Translations under genes and position numbers: made by a program
Part shown: positions 11,926 to 23,774 of the stretch, in pieces
Position numbering within the stretch: the first letter of the stretch is position 1
Layout: every line of letters begins with the position of its first letter
Notes under the pieces: model-generated
The model's input: only the letters and a program-made list of their open reading frames with translations
Databases searched by the model: none
Told to the model about the DNA's origin: nothing
Origin: Garcia nutans
Lineage: Eukaryota; Streptophyta; Magnoliopsida; Malpighiales; Euphorbiaceae
Assembly (NCBI GenBank): GCA_947685225.1
Contig: CANTUV010000062.1
Span: forward strand, 18,682,501 to 18,746,500
DNA length: 64,000 bases
Direction of reading: 5' to 3'

Positions 11926-12891
11926 TCTAACATTGGCTTCGGGTTTTTAATAGAAAGTTTAGTTATTTTTGGCCATCATATCCTCTTTTTGCCCCCTACA
12001 TGGCAAAACATTGAAGGTTAGTCTAAAAATATTTTATATATAAATTCAAGAAATTGACAAGGATAAGTTTTACCCCCTGTGTAGGCTCAAACCAATGCAG
12101 GCTCTGATTGATGTCTATATTTTGTTTGGTTCTTTGCACAAGCATGCATCTTCACTTTCTTTTTGCAATGGCCTTTTCATACCTGCCCCCCTTGATTCTA
12201 TATCTGCTTCTGATTGTTTACCTCACTGGGTGTCTACTTTTCAAACAATAGGCAATACAAGACAACAAAATGCAATACGATATGCTCATGTATGCATGAT
12301 ACGTATGAATAATACTTATAGTGATTCTTTGACTCACAGTCTGAGGTGATCAGCTAAAGTGCTACCATTGATTCATTCCAGATGCTCATTCAAATCTTGC
12401 ATTAGAACAACATAAGACTTTTCATCTATACTTTTTTTCTAGATGCATAAAGTGTGATTAATGGGGGCTCCAGCAGGGTAGAGACATAAGAGACATCCAT
12501 TTGGTTAGCAACTTCTTCATGACATGGCCTTGCAAATGATCTTTTCATTAGCCACATTTGCCCAACATGTCCATTGGGTTTGACAATACAACATACTTTC
12601 CTAAACTTAAAGACTTTGTATGATTATTTTTAAAATCTTAAAAATTATATTTTGGCTTTGTCATGTTGGTGTCATTATACCTCGGGACTTGATTTTCCTA
12701 AATTAGCATATCCATAACAAGATAACCCTAGTTACTATACTAAACATGGAAATCATTTCCATTAAACAAGAACAGTTGCACTTCATATAGGCACATACAC
12801 ATTACTCGGTAAAAGATCTAATTGAGTTTAAATATTATCTATCTCATAGGAATGCTTATTCAAACAATCTCCACTAATAGACTCTACCTAT

Positions 12892-14632
12892 TGTAGACCC
12901 TTAATTTTTGACCTAGTCCAGTCCGTTATTTTTTAATATAATCCAAAATAATTTTTGTGGTATTTTAATTAAATAATATTTATTTTAGTATTTATTATTT
13001 ATAATTTTTAATAAAAATAAAAATGGTGAATTTAAAAAAGAAAATAATAATAAAAAACAAATAAATAAAAATAATAAATAAATAAAAATAAAAATTGGTG
13101 ACGGAAAAATCGGCGACGAATGGAATTGGCCAAGGCCACTTCTCCCGCAAGAATTTCCTGCAGGCGAAATGGCCTTGGGCCAATTTGCCGCCAATTCACT
13201 GCAGGAAATTCCTGCGGCTAATTGGCTGGCCGCCTAGCTAATTTTGCAAATTTCTTCGCCAGCTCTCGCAGTCTCCAACACTCGCAGTTTTCGCCAGCAA
13301 AATTTGCCAACGCAGTTTTTCCGAAACCAAATTCTATTTGGTTTTGCTTTCTTTTCCTAATTAATTATTTTCCTTGAACTATTTTCATCTACACCATAAC
13401 TTTTTGTCCAAAATCTTCAAATTTTCTTAAATCTCCAAACGCTAGTTCTCTTTACATTTTCTAAAAATCATAATTATTTTAAAAAACTCTAAACTGTTTA
13501 TTAAATCCTAAAACCAAATATGTTTTCCACAATACTAACTTTCTCGAAAAACCAAAACAGTAAACCCTGAGTTTTTCTAAATCCTAATTTAGTGAACTTA
13601 AAACCCCAAACTAGTTAATCTAAACCCTAAAGCCATAATCCAATAAACCTAAAATCACAATCCAGTAGCTATGGATTATAAACCCTAATGTCTTAAGAAT
13701 CCAAAACCCTAATTTCATAATATTACCCTTAAACCCTAATTTGATTAACCAAAAAACCTTACTACTTTCTTAAATTCATAAAACCCTAATCCATTCCAAT
13801 TTTCCAAAACCTTTATAGTAGCCTAAACAAATAACAATAATAATACTAAAATCTCAAAACCCTAAATGTTAATTAAAGAACTTTAAATAGAAACAGTAAA
13901 CCCTAATTTGTATCTTTACTTGCTTTATTTAATTTTAGATTTGATTATGTAGTCTATTATATGCTTTGATGGTTGATTTATTTAATTTCAATGCTTGATT
14001 TATTTAAATTATCATGGGTGGATATTCTCTTTATTATTATTATTATTATTTGCTTATTTTAGTATTAAAATTGTAAGAGATATGTTTCCACTTTGTGGGT
14101 ACCTCATTAGTTAAGTATTATATAATTTAAATTGCTTTTATATTTTGGACCAATGTAAAGGACATGTTTCCACCTTTCGGTGGGTGTCCTATTTAGTTTC
14201 GACATGGATGATGTAAGGACATGTTTCCATCTTCGGATGAGTGTCCATTTATTTGCTTTGTTTGGACATTGCTTGGATTTTAATATAATGATACTTTATT
14301 TTAATTATTGCATGTAATATGGATAATATTGTTATACTTAAGAATTTTATAATATTAAGATATGCAAAAGAGGCCAGTTCCGATGAACCGGGTGTTGTGG
14401 GGGTGCTAGGCCATTTCTCACCTTCCCCATATGTACCCAACTTTCCGAACCCATTAGGGGGTTGGGATTCCTTAGGAATCGAGTCATCCACCCCTTTCTT
14501 TTTCCCAGCCTGTCCGAGTGGCAACTCCATTTTCTTCGGACTTAGGTCCTTGTTCTCTAAGGCCTCGAGCCTAAATAGTACCGAAGTCGTAAACCATTCC
14601 ACCAGGAGTGGGGGCAAAAATCCCTGTTCACA
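12892..14632 (+). repeat. Solo LTR A of the gag-only family (1.74 kb)
   Basis: Runs from TGTAGACCCTTAATTTTTG to the family end GGGGGCAAAAATCCCTGTTCACA. The flanks CCTAT and CCAAT look like a target duplication with one mismatch. It is inserted, in the opposite orientation, into the 3' region of copy G, whose sequence resumes on the other side. It is about 0.6 kb shorter than the other full LTRs of the family. 13142-13215 holds CCTGCAGG/CCTGCGG palindromic words, and 13600-13910 about seven AAACCCTAA boxes. Confidence 0.88.
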
Positions 14633-15935
14633 CCAATCAAGTGAGATCAACAGTTCTTTAACAAGTTTGAAATGGGGTTTATAAGGGACATAGGTAAGTG
14701 AAGACCATTTTTAAATTGAAGCTAATGTGATACTGCTGGCAAACCCTCACACTATAAACTTCCTTGTTAGAACTGTACGTTGTTGAAAGCATTCTTAAAT
14801 TTTGGGCACCATTTCCTTCTTCTAGGAATCTATCTATGAAAAGACAGAGTTTGAATGCTCTTCTATCATTTAGCATAATTCTTGATCTTTTCCTTTTGTA
14901 AAAAATCAGGACCATTATCATGTATCAAGATCTTCAAAATTGCATATTTGGAGCGGTATTGGATAAGATGGTATTTCCCTTGTTTCTCTGATTTTCTTTG
15001 GTTGGGCTTGCAACCTAAGTTGAAATCATTTGATGCTTTAGGTAAGAAGAACTCTATTGGTTTTCTAAATCACTCCTTTGGGATTTTATTTTCTTTTTCT
15101 CCTTTTTTTTCCTTTTCTTTTTTCTTCTTTTTCTTCTTTTTTACTTTTTTTGGTCCTAGTTCTAAGAGAGTTATCTTGTTTGCACCATTCTGTGCTTCTG
15201 ACTATGGATGAATGGAGTAGAGTGGGTCTATATAGAGTGAGTATGCTTCAGTGAGAAGGGATCCTTTAGCTCCTTGATAGATCTAAGATATTAAGTCCAA
15301 TTCAGGTAAACTTCAACTATCTTTGTGGTATTGACTATACATCCTTTTGATATCCTTTCTCTTTATTCTTTAGTTATCATCAGACTTGCTATAAGTATCA
15401 CAATAGCTTAGGATAGATTATTGGGGTTTACAATTCAATAAAAGAAAGCTAAAAATTTCATGAAGGCTTAAAGGGATAAACTAGGGATTGATGTTTAATT
15501 GGATGGATCTAGTAGTTGTTTAATCAAACAATGCCTAGATCTTTTCTTTCTTAAATAAGGAGAGTTCAATTTTGCCTCAAAAGTTCATCAAAGTATGTTC
15601 TAAGATTGACTATGATCTAGACAAAGGTAATTATGCAGGAGCCCTCTCTAAGTAAGAATACACAACTCAATATTATAGAACAATTCCCTCACCTAGTAAA
15701 GTCATTTGGATCATGATGCATAGATATACAAATTTATGAATATCAAGGTGGACTCATCATCTGTTGAACACCAAAATAAAACAAAGACCAACATAAAAAT
15801 TTAATGAAAGTAATTTATTTAAACTATCTTAATTTAAAAAACATAATTGTTCCAAAAATATTAAAGAAAACATAAATAAATAAGTAGTACTCAAGCCTAA
15901 GGAAGTTTGTTGAATTATAATCGATGGTGCTTCAT

Positions 15936-17557
15936 CTACTTGGACATGTCAAGGGCAATGATCATCACATCCTCATCCACAATTCCTTCATCTACATCTT
16001 GAAAGGATGACAAGACATAACTTTTCATCAATCCTCCTTCTATCATAAAGGTTGCTAGCGGTGCCACTCTTCCAAACTTAGGCAATGAATTGCTTTTAGT
16101 GTTGGGCTTATTAGGTTCAGGTAGCTTAGCACTGCCAATTAGGTCTTGAATCTCATGTTTCAACCTAAAACACTTTTTTGTTTTATGGGCCTGTGTTTGA
16201 TGGAAATGACAGAATGCATTGGTATCAAAGTTTGGTGGTGAAGGATTAGTTAATGGTCGGGGATCCAGTGACTTTAATAGCCCTTGTTTTTGCAACTTAT
16301 TGAAAACCCAAGATAAAGGTCTCCCTAAGTCTGAAAATTGCCTCTTATTCCCTTGACCAGTAACATTAACATCTACTGCGTTCTGTGTACTCTGGCTACC
16401 AGAATGATAATTTCCCTTCTCATTTCTTTTTGTAGAAAAATGATTCTTCTCCCTTTCCCACTCTTTAATTTGCAAGCCAGCTTAGAGAAGATCTTTGAAA
16501 TCCCGGATGAGCATGTGAGACATCCTTTCATGAAGACTGGGTAGCACTCCCCTCAAAATCATCCTAATATGATCATATTCATTAGGCCTCTTCTTGAGCA
16601 AAGCAACTTTGTTCCTCCACCTCTTCACATAATCAACAAAATTTTCATTTGATTTTTGTCTTATTGACTCAACTTCCATCGAAGTAGCCTCCAACTCAGC
16701 ATTGTACCCGTATTGTTGGATGAAGGCCTTGTACAACAAATCCTAACTCTTTTGAGTACTATCCTCTAAGGTGTTGAACCAGTTCGGTACAACCAAGACC
16801 AATGAAAGCATGAAGTACCTTAGAGTTTGAGCCTTAGTAGCTCAGGCAGACTGCATAGCTGTGATATATTGCTTCACATGAAGATGAGGGTTGTCAATTC
16901 CATCAAACTTAGCAAAAGATGGCATCTTAAACTTATAAAGGACCTCATCATCTTGTTCAAACAACTTATCCACCTCTGACATTTCTTCAGTTTTTAGCTT
17001 CTTCTTAAACTTCTTCTCCAAGTCTACAATCATCTTCTCCACATCAGAAGTTTTGGTCTTCTCAAGAGTTGGTTTCTCCATAACCTTCGACTCCTTCTTT
17101 TTATCTTAAGGATCTTAAAAGTACTGAGCTCGGTATTCATCATCATCCAAAACCATCTTGTCATCATCAAAGACCCCCTCACCGACCTTAGCTTTCCCTT
17201 GTTATTCTGCTTCTTGGTACTAGCAGATGCTTTAGCAGTATTCCTAAACATTGCAGCCACTTGGATTTTCATTGTCTTAGCCAGGACCCCCTTAAGCTTT
17301 TCCATCTTAATGTTGACTGCATTGTCTATCATCCTCTAAATCCATTCTAGCTCCATTGCTTTTGGTGAGAAGCTGGCTGAGTCATTGCTAGATTCTACAT
17401 CGCTGGCATAGGTTGGGTTATCGTAGGCTCTTGAACTACTATACTCCTTGGCTGTGAGACAAAAAGGATCAATGATGTGAGATGCAATGCATATACGCAT
17501 GTAAGCATGGATGCACAAGTAATGAACAAACAAAAAGAGTAAAGATGTCCCTTCCAA
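15936..17557 (-). pseudogene. Ogre/Tat-like gag, frameshifted and stopped
   Basis: Minus-strand fragments align end to end with the gag at 44507-45925. The N-terminal part has MELEWI, then a stop near 17336, then RMIDNAVNIKMEKLKG. Next come a lysine-rich acidic segment (17081-16842, FKMPSFAKFDGIDNPHLHVK), a core with FVDYVKRWRNKVALLKKRPNE (16739-16482), and a C-terminal part (16475-15936) with a CHF-(X)n-AHKTKKCFRLKHEI zinc-knuckle-like segment. Frame changes occur near 17200-17080, and stops near 16740 and 16480. The HLHVKQYITAMQSA and VDYVKRWRNK blocks are typical of Ogre/Tat gag. Gag would form the virus-like particle; this copy is dead. No pol follows it. Confidence 0.85.
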
Positions 17558-18480
17558 CCTTATATCACCTACACACTAATGGCGAGTCTCTTTTCCTAGG
17601 TATATGGTCAACAAAATATCAACATGAGATATCTTGTTTTTGAAAGACTTCGCTCAAACGGTTAACCAGTAGTTATATTTTCAAATATAGAAGTGAGTCC
17701 ATGATAACCCTTATTAATTAGGTCTTAATCCATTGGGATAACTATTATGCTATATTGGGATTAAAACCAAATTAAAAGATTTATCATAAATAGATTTCCC
17801 ATTTTGGAAAAACAACTAATGATTCATACTTTAAACAAGCCCATGATTAACAAGTCTTAATGTAAACTAGGCCCACAATTGATTTTAAGTATTCCATAAT
17901 TGACCTAACTAGTTGTAAGCCCATTAAAGAAAAAGATTTTAAATATGGTTTTGTTTCAAAGCCCATTGTAAAAGATTTATAAAAATGAATTTTGGGCTTT
18001 GGGCTTGGGCCATGAGGTAAAAAAAAATTTTGACCCAACATGGAAAAGGTTTTATGTCAAAAGACCATCTTTAAAAAGTCTTGAAAATAATTTTGGTCTT
18101 TTGGGTTTCAAAAATTATTTTGGGCTTATAATATAATTAGGTCATATTAGAAAAATAACAAACCAAATAGGTCATGATTCAAACTAAGATATATCAAACA
18201 TAGTCAAAGAGCAAGCATTTGGGTAAAAACCTAAAGAAACTAACTAGGTTAACTACATGAGCTTTAGTCTTTGGGTAGAAAAGTGTAGGCTCTCATAGCA
18301 AGTATATACCCAAAGGAACAAGGCTATGAGTGGTTATGTCATGCTTGATCTCCATACCTTTAGTGAAAGTATGGTATCCCTTACATAACATAACTTAGGT
18401 AACATGGATATCCTAACTCACGCACACAATGCAAACTAAAATGATGCAATAGATAATATCATAATAAGAAAGAATAAATT
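17558..18480 (-). other. 5' untranslated region of copy G
   Basis: Non-coding sequence that matches, inverted, the stretch between PBS and gag in copy C (43400-44500). An example is the shared block with GGGCTTTGGGCTTGGGCC near 17990. It ends about 40 bases short of where the PBS would be, at the target duplication of the solo LTR at 18486. No ORF is supported. Confidence 0.7.
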
Positions 18481-18485
18481 AATAT

Positions 18486-20816
18486 TGTAGACCCTTAATT
18501 TTGGACCCAGTCCGGTCCAATATATTTTAGTTAGTCCAAAATAATTTTTGTGGTATCTTGATTAATTTTAATATTTATTTGAGTAAAAAATGGTGAAGTG
18601 AATAAAAAAGCAAAAATAATAAAAAATAACAAAAAAATCATCGCCGAAAGTCAGCGCGGGCCCGTGGGCATTTCTCCCGCAGGAGTTTCCTATGGCCCGC
18701 AGGCCAATTTGCCCACCGCTGCCACAGCCAGTTGAGGCATATTTTTTGCCAGCGTAATTTTTTCGCAGCAGTTTTTTTTCGCCAGCGAAATTTTTTCGAC
18801 GCAAATTTTTCGAAACCTAATACAATTAGGTTTTAGTTTCCAATTAGGTTTTAGTTTTCTTTTCTTAATGAATATTATATTCTGTGAATAACTAAAATGA
18901 ACCATAGAAATCTTCTATAAATAAGGACTAAAATTGGAGGAAATTTGATGAGAAATTGATCAGAAATTGGATAAAATTTTGGAAAGAAAAAAAAAGAGGA
19001 AATCGGACGAAAATTTAGAGGAGAAATTGGAGACCGAAATTGAAAAGGAAAAACTTAGGAAAAGTGATCGGACATCAAATCTCTTTGGCAGTGAAATCAA
19101 TATGACTTTTTGAAGAGAAGAAACAACCAAACAATCAATCCATCAAAGGCAGCAAAGCTTGCCTTTGACCTTGTTCATCCAAGAAGCAATTTTTGGTGTA
19201 ACCTACGAACGAATGTTTGAATTCTTAATTTCTTTTTGTTTCTTACAGTAGCTTCATTCTTTATATAATTCATAATATTAAACACTCAAAACTTCAATCT
19301 TTGAAGATGTAATAACTTGATCTTTGAAACCTTAAGTGAATTCCTCTATTTCTAGATACCTTTAAAAACTTTAATCCGTTTCTTTGTTTTTCCAAAAAAC
19401 TTAAATCGTTTTCTCTATTTTCAAAAAACCCTAAATTATTTTTTCTGTTTCTTCATAATATCAAAACCCTAATCTACTTTCCAACTTTCCCAAAACCTTA
19501 AATCATTTTATTAATTCCCCAAAACCCTAATCTGTTTTCCAAAGTTTCAAAACCTTAAAATCATAAACTTCACTTTACAGTTTCTAAAAATCACATAAAG
19601 CTTTATAAAATTATCAATTGTTTTTCCAAATTCTAAAAACTAATTTATTCTCTGAAACCCTAATTCAAAAATCCTAAAACCCTAATTCAACTCCAAAACC
19701 CAAGACAGTGAACCCTAACTCCCTTAAAACCTAAACCCTAAATTTTTCTAAACCCTAATCTTTTAAACCTTAAAACCCTATAAACATATTCAAACACAGT
19801 AAGCTTTCAAACACAATCCAGTGACCATAAATCATAAATCTAAATGTTTTAAAGTGTCCAAAACCTAATTTCATGATTATACATCTCAAACCTTAATTTA
19901 GTCAATCAAGGAACTTTACCAACCTATAAATCATAAAACTTTTGCTCCATTTCAATTCTTTTAAAAGTCACAGTAGCTTAAACCCATGAATTTCTAAAAC
20001 CCTAAACACATTAAATAAAGAATCTTAAATAGAAATAGTAGCCCTAATTTGAATCTTTACTTTCCTTATTCAATTTTATATTTGATTATGCTTTGATTTA
20101 TTTTATATGGTTTAATTTATTTAAGTTCAATACTTGGTTTATTTAATTTATCATGGATGGATGTTTACTTTCTATTGATGATTCATACCTTTGATGAATG
20201 ATTTATTTATGATGAATGATTATTTACTTTTATCAATTTATTTAGATTTGCAAATATTATAAGAGGTATGTTTCCACTTGGTGAGTACCTCATTAGTTAA
20301 ATATCATGTAATTTAAATTGCTTTTCCATTTTAGAACCAATGTAAAGGACATGTTTCTACCTTTCGGTGGGTGTCCTATTTAGGCATGTGATGTAAGGAC
20401 ATGTTTCCATCCTCGGATGGGTGTCCATTTATTTGCTTTGTTTGGACATTGTTTTGATTTTTAAAATATCGATGCTTTATTTTAATTGTTGTGTGTAATA
20501 TGGATAATATTGTTATACTTAAGAATTTTATAATATTAAGACTTGTAAAGGAGGCCAGTTCCAATGAACCGGGTGTTGTGGGGGTGCCGGGCCATTTCTC
20601 ACATTCCCCACACGTACCCAACTTTCTGAACCCATTAGGGGGTTGGGGATTCCTTAGGAATCGAGTCATCCACCCCTTTCTTTTTCCCGGCCTGTCCGGG
20701 TGGCGACTCCATTTTCTCCGGACTTAGGTCCGTGTTCTCTAAGGCCCTGAGCCTAAACATTGGTGAAGTCACAAGAACCATTCCACCGGGAGTGGGGGCA
20801 AAAATTCCCGCTCACA
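18486..20816 (+). repeat. Solo LTR B of the gag-only family (2.33 kb)
   Basis: TGTAGACCC... to ...CCCGCTCACA with perfect 5-bp target duplications AATAT at 18481-18485 and 20817-20821. A GC-rich palindromic cluster lies at 18645-18720. The TATA box is TATAAATA at 18916-18923. Many AAACCCTAA-like boxes follow (19420-20010), and the last 300 bases carry the conserved hairpin block of the family. There is no internal region, so it formed by LTR-LTR recombination. Confidence 0.93.
18916..18923 (+). promoter_or_regulatory. TATA box of solo LTR B
   Basis: CTATAAATAAGGAC, identical in context to 41593-41600 and 49336-49343 and present inverted at 60366-60359. The GC-rich palindrome cluster is 200-270 bases upstream. 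Confidence 0.65.
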
Positions 20817-20821
20817 AATAT

Positions 20822-21925
20822 AAAAACCATTAGTTCTGAATCTCTTCACTTTAAATCCTCAACTTCTTCATTCCATTATACTTGCATGTCAAAAATATTC
20901 TAACACGCTAAGCCAAAAGCTTAGTGGTGTTTATATAAATATAATTTGTCATTTAATATTAAAGAAAATATTTATAAAATTATAGTAATAAAACTCAATA
21001 TTAACAAAATATTTCAATAAATTGAATATTCACAATAACAAAATATCACAATATTTTAATTACATAAAATAAAAATTTTTTATTTTATAAAATCAATCAC
21101 GCTATATTATACTTTTGATCTTGCAACTTAACTCTTATTAAGCTATTTGGTTTATTAACATTGTTCATATTACACTTATTGCATTTTTTTCAGTAAATCT
21201 CACTTCTCATATTTACATATAGGACATATACACTCAATTTTATAACTTTAGCACTTTGATTTAGTACTATAGTATGGTACGCTTTATTTCAATCATTACT
21301 ATATGCATATACTTTCAACTAGTATAACACTTATAAAAATATTGATTAATTCAATATTTACATATAACCATTCTATTCAATGCTTTAGCAACTTCACTCA
21401 AATTATTTATATTCACTATCAATCACTTTCACACTATAACACAATAAGTTAATTTGAATAATTGACTTATAATAATATTTTGCATTTTTTTCAATATTCA
21501 TAAAATCATGTTTTTCATAAATTTTCTTGCCTTCATATATTGAATTGTAAATTATAAGTCTGGATAGCAAGTCACTGATGGTAAATTAATGCCTGCTGTA
21601 ATGATATAGCCAAAGGCCCACTATGGCACGAATTCCCACTATAAAGAATGTGATCAAAGATCCTCTATAATGCAAAGTATCAACTAATGGAATAGATGCC
21701 AATATTACCGGGACATAAAAGTGTCCTCTATGGCACAGAGTGCCCACTGTCACTATGGATATCCACCCTCCGGTTAACCATACACTAGAAACTAGATTTA
21801 ACATCAGCATAATCGGGCTATATATTCACTTCACTATTTCAAGTTAATTCTTTAATTATAATATTTATTATCATAAAACACTTCCACTTTAATTTATTTG
21901 CTTATCATTGTAAACTTATAGATTA
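20822..21925. repeat. TGTAACACCC-type LTR fragment, left part (split by the Sirevirus)
   Basis: Contains ACACGCTAAGCCAAAAGCTTAGTGG (20902-20926), the same hairpin as in the LTRs at 10306 and 63223, and then AT-rich sequence. It continues without loss at 32091 on the far side of the Sirevirus, as shown by the TAAAC target duplication. The family's TGTAACACCC terminus is not present at this left edge. There is no coding content. Confidence 0.6.
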
Positions 21926-21930
21926 TAAAC

Positions 21931-23326
21931 TGTTGTCCCAAGATGGCAACCAAGAGGGGGGGTGAATTGGTTTTCTCAAGAATTAATGACAATTTAAAAA
22001 ACTCAACAATCAAGAAATGCGGAATAGAGAGTTGGTTGAGTAATGGAAGAAAGAAAGAACACACAAGATTTATAGTGGTTCGGATTTACTTCAATCCTAC
22101 ATCCACTTCCTTAACAACTTGTTAAGGTTCCACTAATCTTTGAAGTTTTTACAAGCTTACTTCCAACTTTGGTGTTTTCACAAGTTCACACCTAACTTCA
22201 CAAGTGTTTTTCTTAGGCTCACACTCACAACCCAAACAAGAGTTTTACAAGGCTTACTCTCTCAACCCAAGTGTTTCCCAAGCTTACACTCAAACTTATA
22301 CAATGGTGTTTTCAATGCTAACACCTAACATACATTACAATTTAATTGTAAGTTTAAGTAAATGAAAATTTGTTGCTTGGCTATTACAATCTGATTTCTT
22401 GCTTGTTCCTCTTTTTGTTTTCTCAGAGAGACATTGTATTTATAGCCATTGTGGTCTTACTAGCCGTTATAGACATTAAGAATAATGTATTGGTAGATTA
22501 GACCTTCTTTACTTAAACTGCCCGAAGCACTTCGCGGTCGCCCTTCATGCAAGGATGGTCGCGCTCATGCTTCTTGCGGTCGTCCTTTAACAGGGGACGG
22601 TCGCTACTTTTGAAAAGACTTCAACGGTCGAATTTTAGTGCTCTGCAGCTGGAATCTTGCCCATGCTGTGTTTGTCGGACCGGCTTCTTGCCCAGCTGTG
22701 TTTGTCGGGACGGTCGCGCCTAGCAATGGTGCGGTCGCCCTTTTTGAATAATCAAGTGGGTTTATAACGGTCATATTACGTGTCATTCTCTGACAGGGCA
22801 AAATTGAATGTCCGCCATAATTTGAATGTCGCGGTCGCCCTATGTAGATTATCGCGGTCGAATTGAGAAACTCGCGTCGAACTTCTGGACGCTCCTGAGG
22901 ACGCGAAACCTACTGTCTCTTCAAACAATTTCTTCTTGAATGGTAGAGCGGTCGCGATTCTAAATGGGGCGGTCGCTAAAGTGATAAGCGAGGTCGAGTC
23001 ATTCACCGTTCTTGTCACCGCGAACCTTACTGTGATTGTAATGATTTAAGTTCCTTGAGTAGCGGTCGTGCAAGTATTCGGACGGTCGCTATTCTGTAGG
23101 AGCGGTCGCGACATAGGTCGAACTTCTGACCGCGAAACCTACTGTGATAAGATTTCTTCTTTTAATTACATGGAGCGGTCGTATTCAGGTGAGGTGCGAC
23201 CGCTATAAGTGTTCTGTTCACCTTATTTGAAGTAACCTAATCCTGCAACAAGATTTCTCAAACACAAGTTAAATAGATCATCCATTTGAGTTGTCAAGGA
23301 TCAAAATTAAGGTCATTTGTCTAACA
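21931..23326 (-). repeat. 3' LTR of the Sirevirus
   Basis: Plus-strand ends TGTTGTCCC and GTCTAACA. The TATA box (TATAAATA on minus) is at 22444-22437. Upstream of it on that strand, 22530-23215 carries about 16 copies of CGGTCG-type words (GCGGTCGC, ACGGTCGC, GCGACCGC). Confidence 0.97.
22437..22444 (-). promoter_or_regulatory. TATA box of the Sirevirus 3' LTR
   Basis: GGCTATAAATACAATG on the minus strand. The same box is at 31203-31196 in the 5' LTR, where it would start the genomic RNA. Confidence 0.7.
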
Positions 23327-23625
23327 ATCTCCCCCATTTTGACTTTGACAATTTCAAATGGAATGATAAGAAAAATAATAAGTCATGGTTAAGAGCATTG
23401 TGATTATTAGATTATCTTGGTGCACATGTTATTGTTTGATGCAAACATTTTTTCTTATTTGCAAATGTTCAATAAATTTCAACAAGAAATTAACTCCCCC
23501 ATAAACATTTTTCCCTAATTTGCAAATGTTCAAATTGTTGTTCTTGTTCTTATTTCTCCCCCATAATTTTCTTATTTCTCCCCCATAATTTTATTGACAT
23601 TCCATTTATAATTTTCTCTCCCCCA
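23327..23625 (-). promoter_or_regulatory. Multiple polypurine tracts of the Sirevirus
   Basis: On the minus strand, ATGGGGGAG-type tracts occur five times. Their cores, written CTCCCCC on the plus strand, are at 23329-23335, 23494-23500, 23556-23562, 23578-23584 and 23618-23624. The first abuts the 3' LTR and is the likely plus-strand primer. Repeated polypurine tracts are a described Sirevirus trait. Confidence 0.85.
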
Positions 23626-23774
23626 TTGGCATAGGCAAAATGAAATAAATGTTAAGCAAAATACAAATGGAAATATAAACATGGAAATATATAGATTGAA
23701 GTGGAGGAAAATACAAAACAGAAAGCAAATTAGCAAACATATGAAAATGCAAGCAAAAACAGACTAAAGCTAAG

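Larger units (their letters stand above)
11930..18480 (-). mobile_element. Gag-only Ogre/Tat-like element, copy G (interrupted)
   Basis: From right to left on the minus strand: 5' untranslated region (17558-18480, matching 43400-44500 of copy C inverted), a decayed gag (15936-17557), then a long 3' non-coding region (15935-14638 and 12886-11930). The last is split by a solo LTR of the same family at 12892-14632. There is no protease, RT, RNase H or integrase between gag and the 3' region, exactly as in copy C. Its own LTRs are not preserved: the 5' side is cut at a solo LTR (18486) and the 3' side ends in tandem repeats next to a foreign LTR fragment. Confidence 0.8.

Noticed and set aside
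13600..13910. Interstitial telomere repeat
   Set aside because: AAACCCTAA words are scattered and not in tandem, so they are telo-box-like words within an LTR.
14249..14684. ORFs of 121-133 aa at the end of LTR A and equivalents in B, C, D, E and F (containing PSPHVPNFPNPLRGWGFL)
   Set aside because: They recur because the LTR end is conserved, but on both strands; the hairpins explain the conservation better than coding.
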